Positions 20,012 to 28,506 of a stretch of DNA of 64,000 nt are shown in pieces. This stretch comes from Desulfobacteraceae bacterium (lineage in GTDB: Bacteria > Desulfobacterota > Desulfobacteria > Desulfobacterales > JAABTS01): NCBI GenBank assembly GCA_011389735.1, contig JAABTS010000002.1:1-64000 (forward strand), written 5' to 3'. How positions within the stretch are numbered: the stretch's first letter is position 1; every line of letters starts with the position of its first letter. The notes under the pieces were generated by a model that searched no databases, was not told the origin of the DNA, and saw nothing but the letters and a program-made list of their open reading frames with translations. Both the position numbers and the translations under genes were made by a program.

Positions 20012-21438
20012 AAACCACCCTCCGTTCTAATAATATGGTCGATAGCGCCCCCGATGGCGGGGATTTCCGCTCTCCGGACCGTCCTTAAATCCATTACGAA
20101 TTCTTCATCTTCGATCCTCCCGATAATCGGGGGCGAATTGTGTCTCATCAGACGTTCCAGCTTATTCACCGACATATTCCGGACCACCACGGCGACACAC
20201 CGGGTCGGCAGATCCTGAAGCGGCATGGCGCCGCCTCCCACCCGGGAAACACCATCCCTCTGGCTAATCGAAAGCGTTTCATGATTCAACGACCGGAGCC
20301 CCTTCGTCAAATTGTCCGCCTTATCCCGGATTAGAAACAAAGGCTGCATTATCATGGCCAATGTCGGAATTTTTTCCATCACCGTATCCGGACTGCGGTA
20401 GCACCGCAAGGTGCCCTCCAACGCCGCCAGAGTCATCTTGTCGATCCTCAACGCCCGAGTCAACGGATTTCGCTTGATCCGCTCGACATATTTCCGCTTC
20501 CCGACGATAATCCCCCCTTGAGGCCCTCCAAGCAACTTGTCGCCGCTGAACGTGACAATATCCACACCCGCTGAAACACTGTCCTGAACTGTCGGCTCCC
20601 AATACAATCCGCAGAACGCCAAATCGACGAACACGCCGCTCCCAAGATCCTCCATGACCGGAACCCCGACCCTGGCTCCCAACGCCGCCAGGTTCGCCGT
20701 AGACACCTCACAGGTGAACCCCACCACCGCGAAATTGCTCTGATGAACCTTCAACAACAACCCCGTTTCCGGACCCAACGCCGCTTCATAGTCCTTCATA
20801 TGCGTCCGGTTGGTCGTACCGGCCTCCTTCAATATGCAACCGCTTTTGGCCATGACATCCGGAATTCTGAACGATCCGCCGATCTCCACCAGCTCGCCCC
20901 GCGATACAATCACCTCTTTGCCCGACGCCAGCGTATCCAGCGACAACAACACCGCGCCCGCGTTGTTATTCACCACCAGAGCCGACTCGGCGCCCGTGAT
21001 TTCACACAACAAATCCTCGACCACGTCGTAGCGCTCACCCCGACGGCCCGTATCCAGATCGAATTCAAGGTTCGAATATCCGGACGCCGCCGACACCACA
21101 TGCTCGATCGCCTCCCGGCATAAAATCGAACGGCCAAGATTGGTATGCACCACAACTCCGGTCGCATTGACGACCCGCATAAGTTTGGGCGACATCGCCT
21201 CCGCCGTTTTCAACCGCAAACGATCCATCACCGTCGATTCCGCCGCGTCCGCCGATTCGACCACGTCTTCCCCGGACATGATCCCGGCCCTCAGCTCATC
21301 GATCGCCTCTCTCGCCGACTTTAAGAGAACACCCCTGGGAACGTCCGCGAATTCTACACGCGTTCTTTCCAAAATACGATCCACTCCCGGCAGCTTCTTG
21401 AGCAGCGCCTGTTGTTTTTCCGATAATTCCAGTTTCAT
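20008..21438 (-). CDS. selA: L-seryl-tRNA(Sec) selenium transferase
   Basis: This 476-aa PLP enzyme converts seryl-tRNA(Sec) to selenocysteinyl-tRNA(Sec) using selenophosphate. It contains VNATGVVVHTNLGRS, LVVNNNAGAVLL, EIGGSFRIPDVM and the PLP lysine in FSGDKLLGGPQGG near residue 298. Length matches the family. selB and selC were not seen nearby. It is the first gene of a coupled run, and its presence indicates that UGA is read as selenocysteine in some genes of this organism. Confidence 0.96.
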   Translation of the reverse strand: MKLELSEKQQALLKKLPGVDRILERTRVEFADVPRGVLLKSAREAIDELRAGIMSGEDVVESADAAESTVMDRLRLKTAEAMSPKLMRVVNATGVVVHTNLGRSILCREAIEHVVSAASGYSNLEFDLDTGRRGERYDVVEDLLCEITGAESALVVNNNAGAVLLSLDTLASGKEVIVSRGELVEIGGSFRIPDVMAKSGCILKEAGTTNRTHMKDYEAALGPETGLLLKVHQSNFAVVGFTCEVSTANLAALGARVGVPVMEDLGSGVFVDLAFCGLYWEPTVQDSVSAGVDIVTFSGDKLLGGPQGGIIVGKRKYVERIKRNPLTRALRIDKMTLAALEGTLRCYRSPDTVMEKIPTLAMIMQPLFLIRDKADNLTKGLRSLNHETLSISQRDGVSRVGGGAMPLQDLPTRCVAVVVRNMSVNKLERLMRHNSPPIIGRIEDEEFVMDLRTVRRAEIPAIGGAIDHIIRTEGGL

Positions 21439-21519
21439 CGATGCCCGTCCCCTTGAAAAAATGATCCCTTAAAACACTAACCCCGACCTTTATCATGATA
21501 CAGGAACTGTTTTCAACTC

Positions 21520-22338
21520 TTATGTTTGGGATTCCTCTGTTTTTCTTACCGGTTGCCTGATATACCGCCGGGGAACGGTGGTGACGCGGGGGAAGTCGCC
21601 CAACGGGCTTTGATCGACGAGCAGGGTGCAGCCGTAGGCTGTTTCCATGGTTTCATAGGTGATTACGTGTTTGGGTGGCCCTATTTTAACGATCCGGCCG
21701 GATTTGAGAAGCAGGAGGCGGTCGCCGTACATGGCCGCCAGGTTGATATCGTGGGACACCATGACCACGGTGACCTGGTTGTCCTGTTTGAATTTTTCCA
21801 TCAAGTCCATGATTCGGATCTGATGGGCGAGGTCCAATGAAGCTGTGGGTTCGTCGAGCAGCATGATTTTGGGTTCCTGGCTTATGGCTCTGGCGATGAA
21901 GACGCGTTGCCGTTCTCCGCCGCTCAATTCATCAAGTTTCCGGTCGGCGATGTGGGCCACGCCCGTGAAATCCATTGCATTTTCGGCGATTTCAATGTCC
22001 CGGGGCTGTTCCACGCCCAGGAGGCCCATGTGGGGAGACCGTCCCATGAGTACGGTTTCACGGACGGTGAAGGGAAATTCGGAGGGGGCGCCTTGAGGGA
22101 CGAAGGCGAGGATTTTGGACAGGGAGCGCCGGCGGTATTCGGCTACTGAACGGCCGAGGATCTCGATATCCCCTTTTCGGATTGGAAAAATTCCGGCGAT
22201 ATGTTTCATGAGGGTGGTTTTACCTGATCCGTTGGGACCGATGATGATGAAAAAATCCCCGGCCTGCACGTTAAAGGAAATATCTTTCAGAACGGCGGTT
22301 TGGTCGTAATGATGAGTCAGATGTTTGATGTCTATCAT
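21520..22338 (-). CDS. btuD: Cobalamin-type ABC importer, ATPase subunit
   Basis: The 272-aa ATPase has the Walker A motif GPNGSGKTTL, the Q-loop FVPQG, the signature LSGGERQRV, the Walker B IMLLDEP and the switch histidine VSHD, all intact. It belongs to the FepC/BtuD group that powers siderophore or cobalamin import. It is the last gene of a run headed by a cobalamin riboswitch, which supports B12 or a precursor as substrate. A G-rich repeat lies in the gap to btuC. Confidence 0.9.
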   Translation of the reverse strand: MIDIKHLTHHYDQTAVLKDISFNVQAGDFFIIIGPNGSGKTTLMKHIAGIFPIRKGDIEILGRSVAEYRRRSLSKILAFVPQGAPSEFPFTVRETVLMGRSPHMGLLGVEQPRDIEIAENAMDFTGVAHIADRKLDELSGGERQRVFIARAISQEPKIMLLDEPTASLDLAHQIRIMDLMEKFKQDNQVTVVMVSHDINLAAMYGDRLLLLKSGRIVKIGPPKHVITYETMETAYGCTLLVDQSPLGDFPRVTTVPRRYIRQPVRKTEESQT

Positions 22339-22353
22339 AAAATCCTCACGCTA

Positions 22354-22461
22354 ACAGGGTGCAGGGTGAAGGGTGAAGGGTACAGGGTGAAGGGTGCAGG
22401 CTTTTTCATAATTCTGGTTTAACCTGCCCCCTTTAACCTGCCCCCTGAAACCTGCCCCCTT
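22354..22461. repeat. G-rich 7-bp-unit inverted array (family F1) between btuC and btuD
   Basis: The left part consists of gggtgca/gggtgaa units in tandem and the right part of cctgccc with ccctttaa-type units, which are roughly complementary, separated by a short AT-rich centre. The left edge begins aatcctcacgctaacaggg, which resembles the start of family B. The element lies within the B12 operon. Confidence 0.75.
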
Positions 22462-22465
22462 GAAT

Positions 22466-23458
22466 TCATTTTCGGGCGCTTTTTAACAGAATGATGAACA
22501 AGGGGGCGCCGATTATGGCGGTGACGACCCCGACAGGCATTTCGCCGTGTTTGGGAAGTGTTCGAGACAGGGTGTCGCATAAAATCATGTATCCGCCGCC
22601 AGCGAGCAGACAGGCGGGAGCGAGGAGCCGGTGGTCGGGGCCGATGACCAGCCGCAGCAGGTGAGGCATGACCAGCCCGACAAACCCGATCAATCCGCAA
22701 AAGGCGACCGTGGCGGAAATCATGTAGGATGTGGCCACGAACAGAGCCAGGGTGATCAGTTTCACGTTGACGCCCAGAGTTCCCGCCATTTCTTTACCCA
22801 TCAGCAGCAGATTCATTTTGTGGGACATCAGAAAAAGCAATACTACGGGGCCCGCGAGCAGTCCGGCCAGAATTGCGACTTCGCGCAAACCGGGAGCGGA
22901 CAGGTCGCCCATGAGCCAGAACATGATATTGTGAAGCCGGGAATCCTGGGTCATGGAGATGAGAAACATGATTACGGCGGAGCAAAAGGCGTTCAGCATC
23001 ACGCCTGAAAGGAGAAGGGAGTCTTTTGTGAGCATGGACCGTCCCGAGGATATGGCCAGGATCGCGGCCAGGGCGGCCATGCTGCCGGTAAAGGCGGTGA
23101 AGCAAACGCCTGGAAAGCGGGACAAATTCATGAGAATCCCGATAATGGCCCCCACGGCGGAACCTCCGGATATGCCGAGGATGTAAGGTTCCGCCAGCGG
23201 GTTTCGAAGGAGCGCCTGGAACACGAGTCCTCCCAGGCTTAAAGCCCCTCCGATCAAAGCCGCCATCATGACACGAGGCAAACGAATGCGCCGGATAATG
23301 CTGTAAACAATATCTTCCGAATTCCCTCCGCCGGTGAACACGCTCAACACTTCGCCGAATCCGTAGCGGCTGGGACCGAAGCAAAGCCCGATCATCGCTG
23401 AAATTAATAAAAAGGGAACCAGTACGGAGATAACGGCGAGCAATCGTTTCAGCATCAT
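22466..23458 (-). CDS. btuC: Cobalamin-type ABC importer, permease subunit
   Basis: The 330-aa protein is very hydrophobic with about ten helices and has the FecCD/BtuC hallmarks RIRLPRVMMAALIGGALSLG, NPLAEPYILGISGGSAVGA, and GFVGLVMPHLLRLVIGPDHR near the C-terminus. It forms the membrane channel with BtuD. It follows btuF by 9 bp. Confidence 0.93.
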   Translation of the reverse strand: MMLKRLLAVISVLVPFLLISAMIGLCFGPSRYGFGEVLSVFTGGGNSEDIVYSIIRRIRLPRVMMAALIGGALSLGGLVFQALLRNPLAEPYILGISGGSAVGAIIGILMNLSRFPGVCFTAFTGSMAALAAILAISSGRSMLTKDSLLLSGVMLNAFCSAVIMFLISMTQDSRLHNIMFWLMGDLSAPGLREVAILAGLLAGPVVLLFLMSHKMNLLLMGKEMAGTLGVNVKLITLALFVATSYMISATVAFCGLIGFVGLVMPHLLRLVIGPDHRLLAPACLLAGGGYMILCDTLSRTLPKHGEMPVGVVTAIIGAPLFIILLKSARK

Positions 23459-23467
23459 ATCAAAGGT

Positions 23468-24406
23468 TCAATCCGACGTATCCGACGTTTCCGAAGGTTT
23501 GGGTAGGGAAATCGACGGATAAAACAACCTGAACAAAGCTTCAAGACCGTCGGTCATACGAGGGGCGGGGCGGTCGAACAGGTTGGAATCCACCAGATGG
23601 ATCCGGCCGTTCTTCACGGCCGGAATCGTCGGCCATTCTTCCCATTGGCGCTTGACCCGTTCAAAGATTTCGTTTCTGGCCATGGACGTTATAATCATAA
23701 TATCCGGGGCCAGAGCGATGATCCGTTCTTTGGTGAATCTTGGGTACGGCGTGGGACCGACTGTTAAATTGATTCCGCCGGCCGTGGTGATCATTTCATG
23801 GATAAAGGTGTCCGTCCCAACGGCTACGATGGGCGAAACGCCTATTTGAAAGAAAACACGGGGACGTTCGGTTATGGTGTCCGTCAAGGCGTTTATTCGA
23901 CTGATCCGTGTTTTCATTTCCCTGACCCGTTGATCGGCCCGGGGTTTTGCATTCAGGAGCGCGCCGATGTCCGCGACGGCGTTCACGACGGTCTGGAAAT
24001 TTTTCGGATCGACCGCGTACACGGGAATGGACATGGATTCGAGCCGCTTGACGATATCGATGGGATTGCCGTCCTTGACGGCGATACATAAATCAGGATT
24101 CAGGGACACGATTTTTTCGAGATCCGGATGCACGTAGGAACCCACCTTGGGATATCCCCGGGCCTCCGGCGGATAATCGCTGAACCGTGTCACTCCGACT
24201 AAGCGGTCTCCGCGTTTTAAATCAAATATGATTTCGGTGATGCTGGGGGCCAGGGAGACGATTCGTTTCGGATCGCCGGGAACCTGCATCGTTCGGCCGG
24301 CCTGGTCGGTTACGGTTTTGGCCCCTGCCGCGGATACAATCAGCGCCGGGACCAAAACGGCGATTAAAAAGCGATAGGCCGGGTATGTTTTTAGAACCGA
24401 AGCCAT
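23468..24406 (-). CDS. btuF: Periplasmic cobalamin-binding protein of the ABC importer
   Basis: The 312-aa protein starts with a signal peptide (cleavage after about SAAGA) and then shows the BtuF-type lobe structure: DQAGRTMQVPGDPKRIVSL, DRLVGVTRFSDYPPEA, VGSYVHPDLEKIVSLNPDL. A GGAG ribosome site lies just before the ATG. It captures corrinoids in the periplasm for BtuCD. It stands between the secreted propeller-like gene and btuC. Confidence 0.9.
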   Translation of the reverse strand: MASVLKTYPAYRFLIAVLVPALIVSAAGAKTVTDQAGRTMQVPGDPKRIVSLAPSITEIIFDLKRGDRLVGVTRFSDYPPEARGYPKVGSYVHPDLEKIVSLNPDLCIAVKDGNPIDIVKRLESMSIPVYAVDPKNFQTVVNAVADIGALLNAKPRADQRVREMKTRISRINALTDTITERPRVFFQIGVSPIVAVGTDTFIHEMITTAGGINLTVGPTPYPRFTKERIIALAPDIMIITSMARNEIFERVKRQWEEWPTIPAVKNGRIHLVDSNLFDRPAPRMTDGLEALFRLFYPSISLPKPSETSDTSD

Positions 24407-24500
24407 CCGACTCCTTTCATCGGTTTTGAGGCCTCCGGAACAGTAAGGTCATTCCGGAGGCCCTGAGACCCTGTATCAGATGCGGGATCCTTGACGTATT

Positions 24501-25871
24501 TCATCGTATCCCGAATCCTGAGCTATTGATGAAACAATTGTCGTCATCGTCATCGTCGTCATTGCCGGAACCGGTTCCGGTTCCGGGGTCGGTCCCGGAT
24601 GCGGCGTCGGCGAACACCACTTGCAACGGGTTCAAGCTGGTGTAGACGCTTTCATCGATGGTGTCGGAGTTCGGGTTCAGGATATCGATTCTAGCGTCCG
24701 TCTGGTTGCAGATCCAGACCATGCCGTTTTTATCGGGGTGTAAACCGCCTTCCATTCCGGCGATCGCTTTGTTGGACAGCGCCGGGACGCTTCCTCCGAT
24801 CTCCCCGGTGGCGGGATTGAAGATATAAACCGTATTGTCCTCCCATCCGTTGTATCCGACAAAATACCCTTTGGACGGGGAAACGACCACCATACCGGAT
24901 ATCAAACCGTAGGGGTGGTTGAATTCGTTTCCGTCGTCCACGACCATCTCGACCGTGTAGGTGTTCGGATCCAGTCTGGCGACGCCGCCGTCGTACATGG
25001 CGGGAACGCCGCTCCAGGAAGATCCGTATTTGCCTACGCCCTGGATGTAAATATAGCCGTCGGCTTCAACATACTGAGCGGCCAGAGGGTTTTTCACGGG
25101 CAAGGGAATTCCTTTCACGCCGATTGCGGCGTCCTTGCCCGTATCGATTTCCACGTCCCGGTTTGTGTCGAATACCGCAACATAAGCGGTGTTGGGTATC
25201 CATTCGTTGTTGCGATCCAGCCGCTGAAGCAGGATGAAAAGCTTGTTGTCGACCACGACGCCGCTCTGCATTTCCGGAATTTCATCCTGGTCTCCGTATG
25301 CCCCGAGATCAAGAACGCCGGTTTTAAACCCCGCTTCAGTTTGGGCTTGCGGATCTACAACCCAGGCCGTGCGTTTGCCGTAACGTAGAATATACGCCTT
25401 TTCAGGGCCGGCGAAAACCATATCTCCCGGATTGCCGGTGGTTTCATCGGGACTGTCCAGTGTGGAATATTGCCATATCGGCGTTTCGGGGTCGCTGACG
25501 TGAAATTTGGCCACGTTATCCGCGTTCATCCGTTCGATTCTGTAAAAATGGCCCGCATAGGCCGAAAGCGTGACATTGGACGCCGTCGGGAGCAATTCGT
25601 TCAGAACGGTTCGAGGGCCGCCCGGAGGATCGACATCGACCACCGAATGGGCGTAAACCGAATAATCCGCGGCCACCGTGCCGACCACAGCTTTCGGGTC
25701 TGATACGTCGGCGTAAAGGGGAACCGCGGTTAACAGCATAAAAATGAGTCCATAACCGAAAACCCTACGCTCACAGGGGATTTGCAATCCCCGTCGGCCA
25801 CTGAGTGACACTCGGGTTACAAATCCGCTCAGAGCAGTAATGAGTCCATAACCGAATCGTTTAATACACAT
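24501..25871 (-). CDS. Secreted beta-propeller-like protein in the B12 operon (BtuG-like by position)
   Basis: The start at 25871 is supported by GGAGGTG seven bases upstream; the product is 456 aa. The N-terminus is a signal peptide whose n-region has been lengthened by an in-frame 96-bp insertion (see repeat). The body contains recurring blade-like strands such as VYIFNPATGEIGG, VARLDPNTYTVEM, YVAVFDTNRD and VWICNQTDARIDILNPNS, typical of NHL/YncE-type propellers. The C-terminus has a Gly/Thr and Asp-rich linker followed by CFINSSGFGIR, resembling the CFI-box surface-sorting tail. It follows btuB by 22 bp and precedes btuF. A propeller next to BtuB resembles the Bacteroides BtuG B12-capture protein, so a surface corrinoid-binding role is inferred, not shown. 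Confidence 0.8.
   Translation of the reverse strand: MCIKRFGYGLITALSGFVTRVSLSGRRGLQIPCERRVFGYGLIFMLLTAVPLYADVSDPKAVVGTVAADYSVYAHSVVDVDPPGGPRTVLNELLPTASNVTLSAYAGHFYRIERMNADNVAKFHVSDPETPIWQYSTLDSPDETTGNPGDMVFAGPEKAYILRYGKRTAWVVDPQAQTEAGFKTGVLDLGAYGDQDEIPEMQSGVVVDNKLFILLQRLDRNNEWIPNTAYVAVFDTNRDVEIDTGKDAAIGVKGIPLPVKNPLAAQYVEADGYIYIQGVGKYGSSWSGVPAMYDGGVARLDPNTYTVEMVVDDGNEFNHPYGLISGMVVVSPSKGYFVGYNGWEDNTVYIFNPATGEIGGSVPALSNKAIAGMEGGLHPDKNGMVWICNQTDARIDILNPNSDTIDESVYTSLNPLQVVFADAASGTDPGTGTGSGNDDDDDDDNCFINSSGFGIR
25743..25856. repeat. Family-B element inserted in a signal-peptide coding region, with 18-bp target duplication
   Basis: The element (25761-25838) contains the hairpin ggggatttgcaatcccc and a second arm acaaatccgctcagagc. 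It is flanked on both sides by the identical 18 bp aatgagtccataaccgaa (25743-25760 and 25839-25856). The distance between copies is 96 bp, so the reading frame of the host gene is kept. This is direct evidence that the element has moved. Confidence 0.93.
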
Positions 25872-25893
25872 TGAAACACCTCCGTTTTCAAGT

Positions 25894-27936
25894 TTAATAA
25901 GTATAAGATAATGATGCAAAATACGAGATTCCCGGCCGGGGGTACCCGTTGAACGCTTCGTAATTGTCGTCTCCTATATTTTGAACCTCCGTATTGAACA
26001 AAAACCGGTCGTAAAGCACGGAGAATCCGGCGTTGAATTGTTCCCGGTCTTCGGCTTTGAGCAGATTGGCGGGGTCATAATACATACCGGATTCACCGAT
26101 GTACTCGCCGTATATCTTGACGCCTCTATGACGGGCTTCGAGCTTGGCGTATACGGCGCTTTCAAACCTGCCCGGCAGTTGTTTGCCGTCGAAAAGAGGA
26201 TCACGGCCTTTATTTTCCGTGTCCTGCCGGGTGTAATTCACGGTGAGGCGGAAATAATCGAGGAACGTAAGGGTCAATCCGGATTCGATTCCCAAAATAC
26301 TGCTTTTAGAGATATTCATCGATTTTCCTATGCCGTGGCTGTCGTATCTCCGCGTGATTAAATCATCGACCTCCGATATGAAAAACGCTGCATTAATCGA
26401 AAATGATTGTACAAGCCGATCGTCGAACGTTTTCCGGATTTCGAACCCGGCGTCGGCGTTCACCCCCTTTTCCGCTTCAAGATCTTCATTGCCCATGAAG
26501 ATCCCGCGGTCTCCGAACAATTCGTAGAACGAAGGCTCCCGCGTGTATCGAGCTGCATTGGCCTTCAGGGTCAGCAGGCGGGCGGGCCGGTATTTCAAAC
26601 CGAACTGGGGGTTCACGTAGTCTTCGGAACGGTCGCGGCCGGGGAGCGGTTCGCCAAAAGAACTCACAGCGCTTTCCAGTTCGTCCCGGATAAGGGTGTA
26701 ACGGAGAGCGGGGGTGAGAATGAGCCGGCCGTCCAGCATCGTCAGGCTGTCCTGAAGACCGGCCGAAAATTGTTTTCGCTCGCTGTCATGAGGGCTTTTC
26801 CGGTTCAAAAAATCTTTCGGCTGATAGGTTTCTTGACCGCCCGCAAGTATAAAGCTCAGGACGTTCCTGTCCGTCAGCCATTCCAGAAAAAAATCGCCTC
26901 CCGCTTTTCGCGTCACATATTCGATATGTTGTTTGCCCAGCCCGATATGGCCTTCCCTGTCGTCATAAACCTCACGGGAGTCCGTATATTCAAAACGGGT
27001 GATCGTATTGAAACGCCCCGGGCCGATGTCGTCCGCGATGAACTCCAGCGTCGATGCGTTACGCCGGGTGTCGAGGGACGTGGCCGTCCGGCCGCTGTTA
27101 TTCCAGGACGGTATCCCCTGACGTCTGGAAAACCATTGATTGGAAAAGGAGATGCGGGCCGTGTCAGTCAGATCGTATCCGATTTTCCCGAGAAGTCCGG
27201 CCTGGTCGAATTGTTCGTTGTTTCTGTCTTCCCGCCGGTCGTCGGCCGAATTGTATTTGGTGCCGTTGTCGTTCAGGATTTCAAAATCGTTTTCACTTTC
27301 CTTGTAATCGGCCGATACGAGATAATCCCAGTCGCCGGGTTTGTGGTTCACGAAGCCGGACAGTTTCCAGGTGTCGAAGGAACCGTATTCGGCCGTGGCT
27401 TTTGCCGTGATCTTCTCTTTGGACGCTTTTGACCTCAGGGTGCGAATGTTCACCACCCCGCCCATGGACGCCTTGTTGAAATTTATCGGCGAAATTCCAC
27501 GGAAAATTTCCACGGACTCGACATTCGAAAGCGCAATGCCGCTCAAATCCACACCGCCGCCCGACGCTTCATTGATAAGCACCCCGTCCATATACACCAT
27601 GACCTGTTCGGACGCCGACCCCCGGAGAGAAACCGAAGAAAAACTCCCCAGGCCTCCGGATTGCCTGATCTGGATTCCCGCCTCTTTCTCAATTACGTCC
27701 GAAAGCCCTTCCATGCGGCCTTCAAAGCTTTCCCGTTCTATGACCGTATGAAAGGCCGGAGTCAGATCCCTGTCCACGTCTCCTGTTTGAAAGTCGTCCG
27801 TTTCCTTTTGAGCCGTCACTACGACAGTGTCCAGCTCGACCGGAGCGGAACCGCTTTCCGCCGACGTAAGGGCCGGAAACGGGAGGATAACGAGAATCCC
27901 TGCAATCAAACCGGTTCGAAACATACTCAAGTTCAT
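25894..27936 (-). CDS. btuB: TonB-dependent outer-membrane cobalamin receptor
   Basis: The 680-aa protein has a signal peptide (to about residue 26), a TonB-box-like DTVVVTA, a plug domain (SVSLRGSASEQVMVYMDGV, SVEIFRGISP) and a 22-strand-type barrel ending in aromatic SLSYTY. The preceding cobalamin riboswitch and the following btuF-C-D genes identify it as the corrinoid receptor. ExbB/ExbD/TonB are not in the window. Confidence 0.93.
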   Translation of the reverse strand: MNLSMFRTGLIAGILVILPFPALTSAESGSAPVELDTVVVTAQKETDDFQTGDVDRDLTPAFHTVIERESFEGRMEGLSDVIEKEAGIQIRQSGGLGSFSSVSLRGSASEQVMVYMDGVLINEASGGGVDLSGIALSNVESVEIFRGISPINFNKASMGGVVNIRTLRSKASKEKITAKATAEYGSFDTWKLSGFVNHKPGDWDYLVSADYKESENDFEILNDNGTKYNSADDRREDRNNEQFDQAGLLGKIGYDLTDTARISFSNQWFSRRQGIPSWNNSGRTATSLDTRRNASTLEFIADDIGPGRFNTITRFEYTDSREVYDDREGHIGLGKQHIEYVTRKAGGDFFLEWLTDRNVLSFILAGGQETYQPKDFLNRKSPHDSERKQFSAGLQDSLTMLDGRLILTPALRYTLIRDELESAVSSFGEPLPGRDRSEDYVNPQFGLKYRPARLLTLKANAARYTREPSFYELFGDRGIFMGNEDLEAEKGVNADAGFEIRKTFDDRLVQSFSINAAFFISEVDDLITRRYDSHGIGKSMNISKSSILGIESGLTLTFLDYFRLTVNYTRQDTENKGRDPLFDGKQLPGRFESAVYAKLEARHRGVKIYGEYIGESGMYYDPANLLKAEDREQFNAGFSVLYDRFLFNTEVQNIGDDNYEAFNGYPRPGISYFASLSYTY

Positions 27937-28015
27937 TTTTCACTCCAGATGAAAAGATTGACACGCCTTTGCACTGTATCCGCCGGGCTTGAATTCCGGG
28001 GAACGCCGTCCGGAC

Positions 28016-28059
28016 AAAAAAAAAGCCCTTCAGCCGCGCTTTGACGCGGTTGAAGGGCT
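28016..28059 (-). terminator. Intrinsic terminator in the btuB leader (riboswitch expression platform)
   Basis: Read on the minus strand, a perfect 15-bp stem (AGCCCTTCAACCGCG paired with CGCGGCTGAAGGGCT, one G-U) is followed by nine U residues. It lies about 80 nt before the btuB start and downstream of the riboswitch aptamer, so B12 binding would be expected to favour this hairpin. Confidence 0.9.
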
Positions 28060-28153
28060 GCACCCGTTCTTCTTGGCCCTTTCAAATGTTTCACTGTCTG
28101 TTTTTCCCGTTTTCCCGCGGGAATCCGCTGCTACAGCCTTCTGCAATGCAATA

Positions 28154-28230
28154 TCCTCACGCTCACAGGGGATTTGCAATCCCCGTCGGCCACTGAGTGA
28201 CACGCGGGCTACAAACCCGCTCAGAGCCGT
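28154..28230. repeat. Family-B element within the riboswitch leader
   Basis: It is almost identical to the copy at 25761: hairpins ggggatttgcaatcccc and gcgggctacaaacccgc, end agagccgt. It sits between the aptamer (ends at 28305) and the terminator (28059). No flanking duplication could be found here. Confidence 0.9.
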
Positions 28231-28304
28231 TCTTTCTGAAAGCATGCAGGATTTCCGGAAAACAATATATCGCCCGAAAATCCATAGCGGCGTACACATC
28301 CAGC

Positions 28305-28440
28305 ATTCAGGCAGGTTTTCCGGCTCTCGGATCATCCTACTTTCCGCGCCTTCCCACCAGTGTTCCGGCAGTGGCGTATGCGGATTTCGTCCCCGATTAC
28401 GGCGGCGGGACCGCTTCCGAATTTAACGGAATTCCCTATT
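28305..28440 (-). ncRNA. Cobalamin riboswitch aptamer
   Basis: On the minus strand the segment opens with GGGAA, continues with GTCCCGCCGCCGT, has a GCCACTG, GGGAAGGCGCGG core, and closes with AGCCGGAAAACCTGCC, which is the B12 box (28310-28325). The order and wording of these conserved pieces match the cobalamin riboswitch. It precedes btuB and a terminator, consistent with repression by B12. Confidence 0.93.
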
Positions 28441-28471
28441 AAGCCTTATCGGCGCCTCAATTAAAAAAATG

Positions 28472-28500
28472 AAAATACAGGCTTTGTACGTTATTGTCAA
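28472..28500 (-). promoter_or_regulatory. Sigma-70-type promoter of the B12 operon
   Basis: On the minus strand a perfect TTGACA (28495-28500) is followed after 17 bp by TATTTT (28472-28477). The predicted transcript starts just upstream of the riboswitch, which fits very well. Confidence 0.75.
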
Positions 28501-28506
28501 ACATTA

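Noticed and set aside
20140-21123. Long open frames on the plus strand opposite selA
   Set aside because: They are antisense to a clear selA frame, and their composition is that of a high-GC shadow.
20008-21438. A selenocysteine-containing gene near selA
   Set aside because: No gene in the window shows an in-frame TGA within a conserved domain; the neighbouring genes end normally.
26407-27432. 341-codon open frame opposite btuB
   Set aside because: It is antisense to a complete TonB-dependent receptor and shows no domain or ribosome site.
28030-28335. Small open frame across the btuB leader containing the family-B repeat
   Set aside because: It lies between aptamer and terminator, has no ribosome site and owes its openness to the repeat, which also reads open in the signal-peptide region.
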